Source: Kribbella pratensis
Lineage (GTDB): Bacteria; Actinomycetota; Actinomycetes; Propionibacteriales; Kribbellaceae
Direction: 5' to 3'
Length of the DNA stretch: 64,000 nucleotides
Assembly (NCBI RefSeq): GCF_004366075.1
Contig: NZ_SODU01000001.1
Coordinates: forward strand, 496,001 to 560,000
Shown here: positions 17,601 to 25,457 of the stretch, piece after piece
Numbering within the stretch: position 1 is the first letter of the stretch
How the letters are laid out: each line of letters begins with the position of its first letter
Notes under the pieces: model-generated
Told to the model about the DNA's origin: nothing
What the model saw: the letters and a program-made list of their open reading frames with translations, nothing else
Databases searched by the model: none
Position numbers and translations under genes: made by a program

Positions 17601-18448
17601 CCGGGAAGGGCGCCGGCGTCCGCGGGCTGCGGGTCTTCTACCCGGAGAACAACCCGGCCGAGAGCGTCGTCTCTTATCCGTACGCCGTCCGGGGCCACGC
17701 AGGCGGGAACTATGTCATCAACGCCGGCTTCCCGAACGCCTGGAACGGCATCGACCTCAGCGGCGACGGCGTCGTGGTCCGCAAGGTCGCGGGCGCGTTC
17801 TTCGACCACGCTATCGCGATCGGCCCGGGGCGCGGCGGCCGCGTCGAGGGGGTGCTCTCGAACGGGAACGCGGTCACCAGGGTCGGGTACCAGCAGCCGT
17901 ACTGGATGAACGAGGGTCGCATCTTCGAGCTCGTCATCGACAAGTACATGCGGAAGACCGCCAAGATCGTCACCGTCGACGGGGCGAGCGGGCTGACGCT
18001 GCTCAACGTGTTCGCGTACGGGTTCCACGACGGCCTCGTGGTGAACTCCGGGCAGGTGGACGCGTTCAACCTGGGCACCGACAACCTCGGCGGCGACGGG
18101 CACACCGTGCAGGTAGTGGGTGGAGACGTCGAGGCTACGAACCTCGCCCGCTACAACGGCGCGACGCTCAGCGGACCGGCCACGTTGCACAACGTGATGG
18201 TCATCAATGTCGTCCAGCGCAGCATCGCCGTCCAGGCGAACGGGAACGGCACCGTGAAGATCACCGGGAACGAGTCCGAGCCAGGAACGTACGAGGTCGG
18301 CGCGCAGGTCACCGTGACGGCAGCGCCAGGATCGGATAGCGTTTTCCGGGATTGGACCGTGGCCGGGATCGTGGTGTCGACAGCGCCGTCGTACACCTTC
18401 ACCGTCTCCGCGGACCAGAAACTGATAGCCAACTTCACAATGAAGTAG
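14633..18448 (+). CDS. Secreted multidomain pectate-lyase-fold protein
   Basis: A 1271-residue exported protein with a signal peptide ending near PSAHA (residue 24). Two tandem related beta domains follow (about 30-185 and 186-330, each opening with an LG-VQPAAGDD / LG-ISPRAGDD block and containing GRTYWQT / GRPYWQT). Next come a FIVAR-like three-helix segment (about 335-405), an F5/8 type C carbohydrate-binding domain (about 410-535) and two pectate-lyase_3 beta-helix blocks, each with the family QQAIYACQDAGGGTVWLPAG-like motif (near 565 and 905). A divergent InlB B-repeat-like domain ends the chain (about 1205-1271). It should bind and cleave an extracellular polysaccharide. Catalytic residues cannot be named. 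GGAGG precedes the ATG. Confidence 0.85.
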   Translation: MSGRFLARILPAVLLTSVLAVPSAHAATMYPSGVGADLGPAPTTLGVQPAAGDDPAGLRTGTEQGRTYWQTNQAAGTGYLEFDVDGDYVDEIGTDDVLVTVTYLDSGSGTLELQYDAKADPQQDTTDVQLTNTGQWKTGVFSLTGIAFTNRLGDADVRVFGSADITIAGLRISTAGASVQLGATPVQNGISPRAGDDASHLITGVQDGRPYWQTDHTAPAPGTNFFYLNVADTYLYDNRGLVLVSVDYFDEGSGQFGLHYDSPGETIPDKFKNSEVVRYGDTRTWKTYTFALPDAVMTNRSNGGDFRIHNGDGAVDLKVAAVRVAKVATTLDVTEGLVDLIGQATRTEKAAREGTRDGQYPVGSRAILQDAIDNAQAFASTPGVTDVQVKEALTTLQAKLDAFTASVVDTNFADDGTATASGGTGAAQVNDNDHETVWTGGADSWLQIDLGAPRPVNDVRVEWAEAYCPDYSVQVSNDGQTFVSVGRTGSPGGNQFSRTRFATVSARYVRVAMTGADSFAVKELQLRLAPVVAPTPRLVSTSNPTEDGVVADFDATQFGADRSGRRDSTKAIQQAIYACQDAGGGTVWLPAGQYRVTDTIEVHAFCSLRGDHGQKLGTGTVIVADLPSGDDGPSLFRIGGSAGVLGVTTYYTHQSASTPVPYNYTFEIPGGAWIGNENYMMATVSDVTMLNSYRGIGVSTMPNDHGNAPSSGQVHESTTIRNVRGTALFEGVRAYNGADVGTWENVAFSNSYWSSAPAAFHPPSRAALDAWTRAHGTGLVLGDLEWDQLYRIALSDYAVGIHVVAGQRAQFTGSFLEPDVRRVGTGLLVDVMDDRWGMTLAGGRIEGGITNNSRGYVKITGTEVVGAQSGIIHRMSGSAPTYMQKPLPKPVQKLYVVEAPHGVGYLPAADATRAVQKVLDRAGREGGGIVYLPAGWYRIGAHLSVPAKVEFRGASAVPNRDQGGASGGTVLQAFEGRGAGASATALLTLSGKGAGVRGLRVFYPENNPAESVVSYPYAVRGHAGGNYVINAGFPNAWNGIDLSGDGVVVRKVAGAFFDHAIAIGPGRGGRVEGVLSNGNAVTRVGYQQPYWMNEGRIFELVIDKYMRKTAKIVTVDGASGLTLLNVFAYGFHDGLVVNSGQVDAFNLGTDNLGGDGHTVQVVGGDVEATNLARYNGATLSGPATLHNVMVINVVQRSIAVQANGNGTVKITGNESEPGTYEVGAQVTVTAAPGSDSVFRDWTVAGIVVSTAPSYTFTVSADQKLIANFTMK

Positions 18449-18455
18449 GAGCGAG

Positions 18456-19544
18456 ATGGCTGACACACAACAGCAGGTCGCGATCGTCGGGTGCGGCATC
18501 ATCGGCCGCACCCACGCCAAGACCATCGCGGAACGGCCGGACGCGATCGTCACCGCCCTGGTGGACGGTGACGCCGCGGCCGCGGAGGCACTCAAGGCAC
18601 AACTGGTCGAACTCGGGCAGCCGGAGCCGAAGGTGCACGCCGACCTGACCGCGGCGCTGGGTGGGTCGGACGTCTCCCTCGTCGCGATCTGCACCCCCAG
18701 TGGCACGCACGCGGCGCTGGCCGAGCAGGCACTGAACGAGAAGAAGCACGTCGTGATCGAGAAGCCGCTCGACGTCGACCTGGTCCGGGCGCGGCGTCTC
18801 GGCGCCGCGGCCACCCGGGCCGGGAGCCACGGCGTGCTGTCGTCGGTGATCAGCCAGCACCGCTTCGACGCCGGCAGCGCCATGGTCAAGCAGGCGATCG
18901 ACGCCGGGCGGTTCGGGCAGCTGACGTCGTCCGTCGCGACGGTGGCCTGGTGGCGCAGCGACGAGTACTACGCGTCCGCGGGCTGGCGCGGGACGTGGAC
19001 GCAGGACGGCGGCGGCGCGCTGATGAACCAGGGCGTCCACACCGTCGACCTGATGCTGTGGTTCATGGGCCGTCCGGTGAGCATCCAGGCCCAGGCGCTG
19101 CGAGCCGCCCACCACGCGATCGAGGTCGAGGACACGGTCGTCGCCACGATCACCTTCGAGAGCGGCGCCGTCGGCACACTGCACGCCACCACAGCGGCGT
19201 TCCCCGGCGGCCGTACCCGGGTCTCCGTCCACGGCACCGAAGGCGGCGCCGAGGTGGAGGACGATCGCCTCCGCCGGCTGAACGTGGACGGCTCCACCGA
19301 CGACCAGCCCGTCGACGTCGGCGGCCCTGGCGGCCACAAGGCGCAGTACGACGACATCCTCAAGGCGATCGCCGACGGCACCCCGCCCGCCATCACGGTC
19401 CAGGACGCGATCGACGCGCTCGCCACAGTGCGAGCCGTCTACATCGCCTCCACCCTCCAACGCCCGGTGAAGTTCCTCGACGTACTCGAAGGCCGCTACG
19501 ACGACGTGGATGTGTCGCGCGGCGTCGGCCTCCCACCGAGGTGA
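18456..19544 (+). CDS. Gfo/Idh/MocA-family oxidoreductase
   Basis: A 362-residue NAD(P)-dependent sugar oxidoreductase. The Rossmann motif VGCGIIGRTHAKT lies at residues 11-23, the family EKPLDVD motif near residue 106, and a C-terminal substrate domain (GALMNQGVHTVDLMLWFMG) follows. It begins 7 bp after the secreted enzyme with an AGGAGCGAG ribosome site, so the two are co-transcribed. Its role is likely oxidation, reduction or epimerisation of the sugar released outside. The stop lies 1 bp before the left arm of the family A inverted repeat. Confidence 0.92.
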   Translation: MADTQQQVAIVGCGIIGRTHAKTIAERPDAIVTALVDGDAAAAEALKAQLVELGQPEPKVHADLTAALGGSDVSLVAICTPSGTHAALAEQALNEKKHVVIEKPLDVDLVRARRLGAAATRAGSHGVLSSVISQHRFDAGSAMVKQAIDAGRFGQLTSSVATVAWWRSDEYYASAGWRGTWTQDGGGALMNQGVHTVDLMLWFMGRPVSIQAQALRAAHHAIEVEDTVVATITFESGAVGTLHATTAAFPGGRTRVSVHGTEGGAEVEDDRLRRLNVDGSTDDQPVDVGGPGGHKAQYDDILKAIADGTPPAITVQDAIDALATVRAVYIASTLQRPVKFLDVLEGRYDDVDVSRGVGLPPR

Positions 19545-19545
19545 C

Positions 19546-19635
19546 TGGATCTCCAGGCCATCACAATGTGCCGAGCAGGACTCGGCTCAGCGTGGGCACG
19601 CTCGCCGACGGCGATTGTGATGGCCTGGAGATCCA
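19546..19635. repeat. Structured repeat family A, copy 1
   Basis: Perfect 22-bp inverted arms (19546-19567 and 19614-19635, containing CCAGGCCATCACAAT) enclose 46 bp with three further hairpins. These are GCCGAG/CTCGGC (19570-19586), AGCGTG/CACGCT (19589-19602) and TCGCC/GGCGA (19602-19614). The folded RNA or cruciform would be a multi-branched cloverleaf. The element exactly fills the gap between two convergent stop codons. A diverged copy lies at 60642-60730. Confidence 0.75.
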
Positions 19636-19636
19636 C

Positions 19637-20194
19637 CTACGCGCCGGGCTCGCGAGAGTTCAGGATGCGCTGGTACAAATTGCAGTCCTGCCAGCGGCCG
19701 TCGATGTGGAGGTACGTGGGGGCCATGCCGATCTGGGTGAAGCCGGTGCGCTGCAGGACTCGTTGGGAGGCGACGTTGCCGGTGAGCGTGCTGGCCTCGA
19801 TCCGGTGCAGCTTCAGCTGGTTGTCGGCGATCTCGGCGACGGCCTCGACGGCGCGGGTGGCGAGGCCGCGGCCGAGTACGTCGACGGCCAGCCAGTAGCC
19901 GAGGGCGGCGCTGCGGAACGGGCCGGGGACCAGGTCGCTCAACGTGATCTGGCCGACGATCCGATCGCCCGAGGCCAGCACCCACGGCACGACCAGCCCG
20001 TTCTTGTAGCGCTCGAGCTGGTACGTCATCCGCTCCGCCTGCCCGGCGGGGGTGAACCACTTCTCGTCCCGGACCGGCTCCCAGGGCCGCAGATGTTCGC
20101 GGCTCCGGATCTGTGCGTCGGCGAGGGCAGGGGCGTCGTCGAGGGTCGCGATCCGGAGCTCGACGTCCGGCGTCAGCGGGCGGGGTTCGATCAC
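19637..20194 (-). CDS. GNAT acetyltransferase, RimJ/RimL-like
   Basis: A 185-residue GCN5-related N-acetyltransferase of the RimJ/RimL type. ELRIATLDDAPALADAQI is the N-terminal strand and helix, ALGYWLAVDVLGRGLATRAVEAV holds the acetyl-CoA pyrophosphate loop (GRGLAT), and HRIEASTLTGNVASQRVLQRTGF is the typical C-terminal block. It would acetylate an amino group of a protein or small molecule; the substrate is unknown. It lies 7 bp downstream of the ROK gene on the same strand and may be the last gene of that transcript, though a link to carbohydrate use is not obvious. Confidence 0.88.
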   Translation of the reverse strand: MIEPRPLTPDVELRIATLDDAPALADAQIRSREHLRPWEPVRDEKWFTPAGQAERMTYQLERYKNGLVVPWVLASGDRIVGQITLSDLVPGPFRSAALGYWLAVDVLGRGLATRAVEAVAEIADNQLKLHRIEASTLTGNVASQRVLQRTGFTQIGMAPTYLHIDGRWQDCNLYQRILNSREPGA

Positions 20195-20201
20195 TGTTCG
20201 A

Positions 20202-21467
20202 TCACTTGGGCAGCCTACGTGCCTGACTCGATCCCGAGACCCGAGGGGTGAACGCGTCGTGGAAGATCGTCGACGCCGCCCCGACCGCGGCCGCGTCGGT
20301 CTGCAGCATCGACTCCTCGACCGCGACCGGCCGGGTCTCCCGGGCCACCGGATGCGCGTTCACCGCGCGCCCGATCTCGGTCAGCAGGATCTCCGAGATC
20401 TCCTTGCCGTACGCCGGCCCGCCGAGGACCACGAGGTCGATGTCGAGGAGATCCACCAGGCCGACCGCGCCCTGCCCGATCACCCGGGCGACCTGCGTGA
20501 CCGCCTTCACCGCCGCGGCATTCCCATCGGCCGCCGCCTTGCACACGGCCCGGTACCGCTTGGCCTCGTCGGTCGCGGCCGGATCGGTCTCGACATACCC
20601 GAACTCGCCCGCGATCACCGGCAGCGAGGCCGTCGGATTGCACTCCGGCACCATCCGCGGCCCGTTGTCCGGGTCCCACTCCCCCATCCGCAGCGCCGCG
20701 ATCTGCCCGAACTCACCGGCGTTCGCCGTGCCGCCGCGGTAGATCGAGCCGTTCAGGATCAGGCCGCTGCCGACGCCGGTGCCGAGATAGAGGTAGGCGA
20801 AGTCCCGCGCCCGCGCCGACCGGCCGATCCACCGCTCGCCGATCGCGGCCGCCGTACCGTCCTTCTCCACCAGCACCGGATGGTTCAGCTTCTGCTGCAG
20901 CAGCTGCCGGATCTTCAACCCGCGCCAGGCCGGCTGCAACGGCAACGCGAGCAGGGTCCCGTCCGCGTCGATCGGGCCCGGTACGGCGACGCCGACACCG
21001 AGCATCGACGCGAGGTCGACCTGGCTGATGCTGAGTGCGGCGTTCACCGTGGCCGCGGTCAGGTCGATCAACTGGTCCGCCGGGAGGTCGTCGGCGAGGT
21101 CGACCGTTTCGCGCCGCACGATCGTGCCGTCCAGGTCGACCACGGCAACGGTGAGCAGTTCGGGATCGATATGGATGCCGACCGCATGGGCGGCCTTCGA
21201 CCGCAACCGCACCGGAGTCCGCGGCTTGCCGAGCCGCTCAGCGCGCTCCTGCGCCTCCTCCACCAGCAACCCCTGCTGGAGAAGGAGACGCAGGATCCGC
21301 GACACCGACTGCTGGGTCAGGCCGGTACGGCGGGAGATCTCGGTCCGGCTGATGATGCCGGCCAGCCGGATCGTCTCGATGATCACGGCCTCGTTGAACG
21401 AGCCCAGGTCGTACTGGTTCGCGCCCGCGCGCCGCAAGTCGGCGAGTCCCTCGACCGAATCGCTCAT
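20202..21467 (-). CDS. ROK-family transcriptional regulator
   Basis: A 421-residue regulator of the ROK (NagC/XylR) type. The N-terminal MarR-like winged helix reads AVIIETIRLAGIISRTEISRRTGLTQQSVSRILRLLLQQG. The C-terminal sugar-kinase-like half contains LDGTIVRRE, EKDGTAAAIGE and YLGTGVGSGLILNG. The usual ROK zinc motif CxCGxxGC is missing: only PECNPTAS with one cysteine remains at that place, so zinc binding is probably lost. The open frame extends upstream to 21746, but the ATG at 21467 follows GGGAGGTGGAG and matches the family. It is the best candidate for binding the 23-bp motif at 14567 and 26915 and sensing the transported sugar. Confidence 0.9.
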   Translation of the reverse strand: MSDSVEGLADLRRAGANQYDLGSFNEAVIIETIRLAGIISRTEISRRTGLTQQSVSRILRLLLQQGLLVEEAQERAERLGKPRTPVRLRSKAAHAVGIHIDPELLTVAVVDLDGTIVRRETVDLADDLPADQLIDLTAATVNAALSISQVDLASMLGVGVAVPGPIDADGTLLALPLQPAWRGLKIRQLLQQKLNHPVLVEKDGTAAAIGERWIGRSARARDFAYLYLGTGVGSGLILNGSIYRGGTANAGEFGQIAALRMGEWDPDNGPRMVPECNPTASLPVIAGEFGYVETDPAATDEAKRYRAVCKAAADGNAAAVKAVTQVARVIGQGAVGLVDLLDIDLVVLGGPAYGKEISEILLTEIGRAVNAHPVARETRPVAVEESMLQTDAAAVGAASTIFHDAFTPRVSGSSQARRLPK

Positions 21468-21522
21468 CTCCACCTCCCGTCTCGTCCCTACTGGCCGTGA
21501 TCGTACTGCCCGGCGCCCGATG

Positions 21523-22776
21523 TCACGGCGCTTCGAGCGCTCCGTCGATGCGCCGTACGCCGGCCGCCCACTCGTCGTGACCGGACAGTTCCGCCGGATA
21601 ACGAGCCGCCGCGTCCAGGTCCACGTCGATTCCCCAGCCGGGCGCGTCGTTCGGCCGCAGCCAGCCGTCCTCGATCCGCAGCGTCCCGGGGAACACCTCG
21701 TACGTCGCCTCGTTGTAGATGTGCCCCTCTTGGATGCCGAAGGCAACCGATGTCACGTCCAGCGCGACGTTCGCCGCAGCGCCGATCGGCGACGTGTCGC
21801 CGGGACCGTGCCAGGCTGTCCGTACACCGGAGATCTCGGCCAGATCCGCCAGCTTGCGGGCCGGGGTGAGGCCGCCGATATCCGAAACATGCGACCGGAT
21901 GAAGTCGACGCCGCCGTCCCGGATCAGCCGGACCGCGTCGCCGAACGACGTCGTGAGCTCGCCCACGGCCAGCGGAACCGGCGAGGCTGCCCGGACCTCG
22001 GGCAGCCGGTCCCACAACTCCGGCGCGAGCACATCCTCGAGGAAGAACAACCGGTGTGGCTCGAGCGAACGCGCCAGCAGCACCGCCTCCTTCGGCGTCA
22101 GCCGCGAGTGCACGTCGTGGAGCAGTTCGATGTTGTCGGGCAGCGCGTGCCGCGCCTCGGCGAACAGCTCCGGCGTGGTCCGCAGGTAGTCCCGCGCCGA
22201 CCAGCCATTGCGGTACGGCGCGTCCGGGTAGAGCGTCGGCACCTGCGGAGCTCCGTACCCGCCACCGCCCGGTGTCGAGATCTGCAGCCGGATGTGCCGC
22301 CAGCCCTGCGTGATCAGCTTCTGCGCGTGGTCGATCGTGTCTTCGATCGTCTTGCCACTGGCGTGGATGTAGGTGTCGGCGGCGGCACGGACCTTGCCGC
22401 CGAGCAGCTCGTACACCGGCATGCCGGCGCGCTTGCCGGCGATGTCCCACAGCGCCTGGTCGATACCGGAGATCGCGTTGTTGGTGACCGGTCCGCCGCG
22501 CCAGTACCCGGAGTACGACGCCAACCGGGTGAGGTCGCCGATGTCACCCGGGTAGCGGCCGACGAGCAGCCGCGACAGGTGCTCGTCGACGAACGTCTGG
22601 ACCGCCTTCCAGCGCTGCGTGAACGTGGCGCACCCGAGCCCGTACAGGCCCGGTTCGGTGGTGTCGATCTTCACGACCACCAGCGGGATGCCTTGCGGTG
22701 CCGTGACGATCGCCTTCACCTCGCGGATCCGGAGGTCGTCCCGCACGGGCCACGGCTGGTCGAAGTTCGAGGGCAT
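21523..22776 (-). CDS. Enolase-superfamily sugar-acid dehydratase (ManD/RspA-like)
   Basis: A 417-residue member of the enolase superfamily closest in layout to ManD/RspA mannonate or gluconate dehydratases. The three metal ligands fall in LLHDVHSRL (Asp), FFLEDV (Glu) and LAVGELTTSF (Glu). The DVH histidine and TAWHGPGDTSP are further active-site blocks. GIQEGHIYNEATYEVFPG is the conserved family C-terminal segment. It should remove water from a sugar acid, giving a 2-keto-3-deoxy acid. The gene directly abuts the epimerase-like gene (stop and start adjacent), within the ABC importer operon. Exact substrate cannot be assigned from sequence. Confidence 0.88.
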   Translation of the reverse strand: MPSNFDQPWPVRDDLRIREVKAIVTAPQGIPLVVVKIDTTEPGLYGLGCATFTQRWKAVQTFVDEHLSRLLVGRYPGDIGDLTRLASYSGYWRGGPVTNNAISGIDQALWDIAGKRAGMPVYELLGGKVRAAADTYIHASGKTIEDTIDHAQKLITQGWRHIRLQISTPGGGGYGAPQVPTLYPDAPYRNGWSARDYLRTTPELFAEARHALPDNIELLHDVHSRLTPKEAVLLARSLEPHRLFFLEDVLAPELWDRLPEVRAASPVPLAVGELTTSFGDAVRLIRDGGVDFIRSHVSDIGGLTPARKLADLAEISGVRTAWHGPGDTSPIGAAANVALDVTSVAFGIQEGHIYNEATYEVFPGTLRIEDGWLRPNDAPGWGIDVDLDAAARYPAELSGHDEWAAGVRRIDGALEAP

Positions 22777-23652
22777 TCAGTGCTCCAGGGAGAGGGTGGG
22801 TAGGTCGAGCTCGTGCCGGGCCTCGAAGCCGAGCACGGTCCGTACGGCGGTCAGGTCGATCGGCACCTCGCGACCGGCGAACCGTCGCGACCGCGGCACG
22901 TCCGGCGCGTACGCGTCCAGCAGGTCCTCGGTCGGGTACGGCGCGTTGGTGGTGCTCGCGGTCACGAAGAAGGTGTGGGCGCCCGACAACGGCGCGGTCA
23001 GTCCGAGCTCCACGGCGTACGCCGCGTCGCGGGTGTCCAGGTAGCTCCAGGCCTCCCGCAAGCCGCTTCCGGGATGCTCCCGGACGTGGTCGGACATCTC
23101 CTGCAGCACCTCCGGCGAGTTGACGTGGGGGAATCGGAACGCGACCACGTCGATCCCCCATCGCCGCCATGCCATCCGCGCGGTGTTCTCGTCGTTCTGC
23201 TTCGACAGCGAGTACGCGTCGGCGATGTCGCTCGGCGCCTGCTCGTCCCACGGGAAGTACGGCGGCCGGATCTCGTGCGGGTTGAACGGTACGCCGGTCG
23301 CGTTGATGCTGCTCGCGATCACGGCCCGGTCGATGCCGAGCGCACCGGCCTGGGCCAGCACGTTGAACGTCGACACCACGTTGATCGAGTACACCTCGTA
23401 CGGCGTACCGGCCGAGGGATGCGGCAGCGCTGCCAGGTGGACGACGTACTCCGCGCCCTCCAGGGCATGCGCCACGTCCGTCTCGGACCGCGTGTCGCCG
23501 ATCAGCACCCGGTCCGCCTTCAGATCCGGGTGCTCGACGTTCGACAGCGTGGTCACCTTGGCACCCAACTCGTTCAGATGCTCGACCGTGACCAGCCCGA
23601 TCCGGCCGGCGGCCCCCGTCACCAGCACCCGCCGACCGTTCAGTTCATTCAC
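22777..23652 (-). CDS. NAD-dependent epimerase/dehydratase (uronate-dehydrogenase-like)
   Basis: A 291-residue extended short-chain dehydrogenase. VLVTGAAGRIGLVTVEHL is the NAD motif, VVHLAALPHPSAG follows, VIASSINATG holds the catalytic Ser, and DAYSLSKQNDE carries the Tyr and Lys of YxxxK. Size and motifs fit uronate dehydrogenases, which oxidise hexuronates to aldarolactones, or sugar epimerases. The GTG at 23652 follows GGAGG and overlaps the permease stop by 4 bp (GTGA); the longer open frame to 23859 is rejected. Next to a sugar-acid dehydratase, uronate oxidation is a reasonable guess. Confidence 0.87.
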   Translation of the reverse strand: MNELNGRRVLVTGAAGRIGLVTVEHLNELGAKVTTLSNVEHPDLKADRVLIGDTRSETDVAHALEGAEYVVHLAALPHPSAGTPYEVYSINVVSTFNVLAQAGALGIDRAVIASSINATGVPFNPHEIRPPYFPWDEQAPSDIADAYSLSKQNDENTARMAWRRWGIDVVAFRFPHVNSPEVLQEMSDHVREHPGSGLREAWSYLDTRDAAYAVELGLTAPLSGAHTFFVTASTTNAPYPTEDLLDAYAPDVPRSRRFAGREVPIDLTAVRTVLGFEARHELDLPTLSLEH

Positions 23653-24530
23653 TCTTTGATACCTCCGGCCATTCCCACGCCGCGCAGGAACTGTTTCTGG
23701 AACAACAAGAACAGCACGACAGGTATCAGAACCGCGAGGAACAGCGCGCTCATCTGCAGGGAGATCTCTGTGGTCTTGGCCACCCGCGGCAGCGCGACGG
23801 AGATCGGCTGCAGCCGTGGGTCCGGCAGCACGAGCAGCGGCCAGAGGTAGTCCTTCCACGAACCGATGACGGTCAGGAGCGCGACGACTCCGACGATCGG
23901 TTTCGACAGCGGCAGGATCAGCGACGTGAACAGCCTCAGGTTGCTCGCGCCGTCGATCCGGGCAGCCTCGATCAGCTCACGCGGGATCGAGTCGAAGTAC
24001 CGCTTCATCACCAGCACGTTGAACGCCCCGGCCGCCTGCGGCAGCCAGACCGCCCAGAACGTGTTCTGCAGGCTGATCCCGAGCACCGGCATCTTCAGCA
24101 CCGTCATGTACAGCGGGACGAGCGAGATGACACCGGGCAGGAAGAGTGTGGCGAGGACGGCGCCGGTGACGACCGGTCCCCATTTCGGCCGCAGGATGCT
24201 CAGCACGAAGGCTCCCGTCGTGCACACGAACAGGGTCGAGATCATCGAACCGATCGCGATGAACGCGGTGTTGCCCAGGTACGCGCCGATCTGCACGCGG
24301 TTCCAGGCGTCCGGGATGTTCTTCAGCTGGATGCCCGACGGCCACAGCTGCATGGGGCCGCGCAGGATGTCCTGGCTCGTGGAGACCCCCGACTTGAGCA
24401 GCCACAGCAGCGGCCCGACGCCGGCGATCAGGACAGCGATGAAGATCAGCACCTGGATCGTCGGCAGGCCGTAGCGGATCAGGCCGCGCTGCCGGTCGGC
24501 TGTCGAGATGATTCCGCGCTCGTGACTCAT
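23649..24530 (-). CDS. Carbohydrate ABC transporter permease (MalG type)
   Basis: A 293-residue inner-membrane permease with six predicted helices. The EAA loop reads ELIEAARIDGASNLRLFTSLILPLSKPI, the site that contacts the ATPase. The first helix (PTIQVLIFIAVLIAGVGPLLWLL) and the C-terminal LRGVGMAGGIKE are typical of MalG/CUT1 proteins. It starts at ATG 24530, overlapping the upstream permease by 4 bp. No ATPase gene is in the operon; CUT1 systems in actinomycetes commonly share an MsiK-type ATPase encoded elsewhere. Confidence 0.93.
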   Translation of the reverse strand: MSHERGIISTADRQRGLIRYGLPTIQVLIFIAVLIAGVGPLLWLLKSGVSTSQDILRGPMQLWPSGIQLKNIPDAWNRVQIGAYLGNTAFIAIGSMISTLFVCTTGAFVLSILRPKWGPVVTGAVLATLFLPGVISLVPLYMTVLKMPVLGISLQNTFWAVWLPQAAGAFNVLVMKRYFDSIPRELIEAARIDGASNLRLFTSLILPLSKPIVGVVALLTVIGSWKDYLWPLLVLPDPRLQPISVALPRVAKTTEISLQMSALFLAVLIPVVLFLLFQKQFLRGVGMAGGIKE

Positions 24531-25453
24531 GTAGTGCTCCAGCGGCGGGTGACGAAGTGGTAGACGACCGACAGCACGCACAGCACCCCCGCGAGCAGCA
24601 CGCTCAGCGCGGTCGCGGCGCCGAAGTCGCCGTTGATGAACGCGTACCGGTAGATCAGCAGCAGGATCGTCGTGGTGGCGTTGTTCGGGCCGCCGCCGGT
24701 GAACAGGAACGGCTCGGTGAACACCTGGAACGTCCCGATCAGCTGCAGCAGCATCATGATCAGGATGATTCCGCGGATCTGCGGCAGCGTGACGTGCCAG
24801 ACCCGGCTCCAGATCCCCGCCCCGTCCAGCTCGGCTGCCTCGTACAACTCCGTCCGTACGCCGGTCAGCGCTGCGAGGTAGATGATCGACGTGGCGCCCG
24901 CGCCGGCCCACGTCGCCTCGAGCACGATCGCGGGCATCGCCAGGGTCTGCGAGTTCAGCCACGCGAACGGCCCGAGCCCGAACCAGCCGAGGATCGAGTT
25001 GAACACGCCCGCCCCGCTCGGGTCGTAGAAGAACGTCCACAACAGGATCGCGGCCACCGGAGGTACGACGGCCGGCAGGTAGGAGAGCACGTTGTAGAGC
25101 CAACCGGTCTTGCGCAGCTCGCTGATGAAGACGGCCAGGAACAACGGCACCGGGAAGCCGAAGATCAGGGCCAGCAGGCAGAAGTAGAGCGTGTTGAGCG
25201 CTGCCTGCGGGAGCTGCGGATCGGTCAGCACGTAACTGAAGTTCGACATCCCGACCCACTCGGGCGGGGCGACCAGGTTGTTCTTCTGGAAGCTGAGCAC
25301 CAGGCCGCGGACGATCGGGCCCCAGGAGAAGTACAGGAAGATCAGGACCAGGGGCAGGGCGAAGAAGACCGCGCTCAGCCCGCCGGAGCGGTACCAGGTG
25401 GCCCAAGATTGAGCACCGTTCCGGCCGGGCTTATCCGTTCGTTGCTGGAACAT
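24527..25453 (-). CDS. Carbohydrate ABC transporter permease (MalF type)
   Basis: A 308-residue permease partner of the MalG-type gene. The N-terminal helix (LSAVFFALPLVLIFLYFSWGPIVRGL) and the EAA loop region (ELYEAAELDGAGIWSRVWHVTLPQIRGI) mark a CUT1 MalF-like subunit with six helices. It starts 4 bp after the solute-binding protein stop, so all three importer genes are coupled. It should pass an oligosaccharide or sugar acid bound by the lipoprotein. Confidence 0.93.
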   Translation of the reverse strand: MFQQRTDKPGRNGAQSWATWYRSGGLSAVFFALPLVLIFLYFSWGPIVRGLVLSFQKNNLVAPPEWVGMSNFSYVLTDPQLPQAALNTLYFCLLALIFGFPVPLFLAVFISELRKTGWLYNVLSYLPAVVPPVAAILLWTFFYDPSGAGVFNSILGWFGLGPFAWLNSQTLAMPAIVLEATWAGAGATSIIYLAALTGVRTELYEAAELDGAGIWSRVWHVTLPQIRGIILIMMLLQLIGTFQVFTEPFLFTGGGPNNATTTILLLIYRYAFINGDFGAATALSVLLAGVLCVLSVVYHFVTRRWSTT

Positions 25454-25457
25454 TGGG

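Noticed and set aside
15962..18889. 975-codon antisense frame over the secreted pectate-lyase-fold gene
   Set aside because: The sense frame has clear signal peptide and domain motifs; the antisense product is Arg/Val/Asp-rich with no family pattern, as expected from high-GC codon shadow.
19546..19635. tRNA gene
   Set aside because: The cloverleaf-like fold lacks a 7-bp acceptor/CCA end, T-loop TTC and anticodon geometry; the outer stem is 22 bp.
20052..21500. 482-codon plus-strand frame opposite the ROK gene
   Set aside because: Arg/Asp/Pro-rich shadow of the ROK regulator, which has the clear helix-turn-helix and kinase-like motifs.
23653..23859. Upstream extension of the epimerase-like gene
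   Set aside because: It runs antisense-like through the permease frame; GGAGG and the Rossmann motif place the start at 23652.
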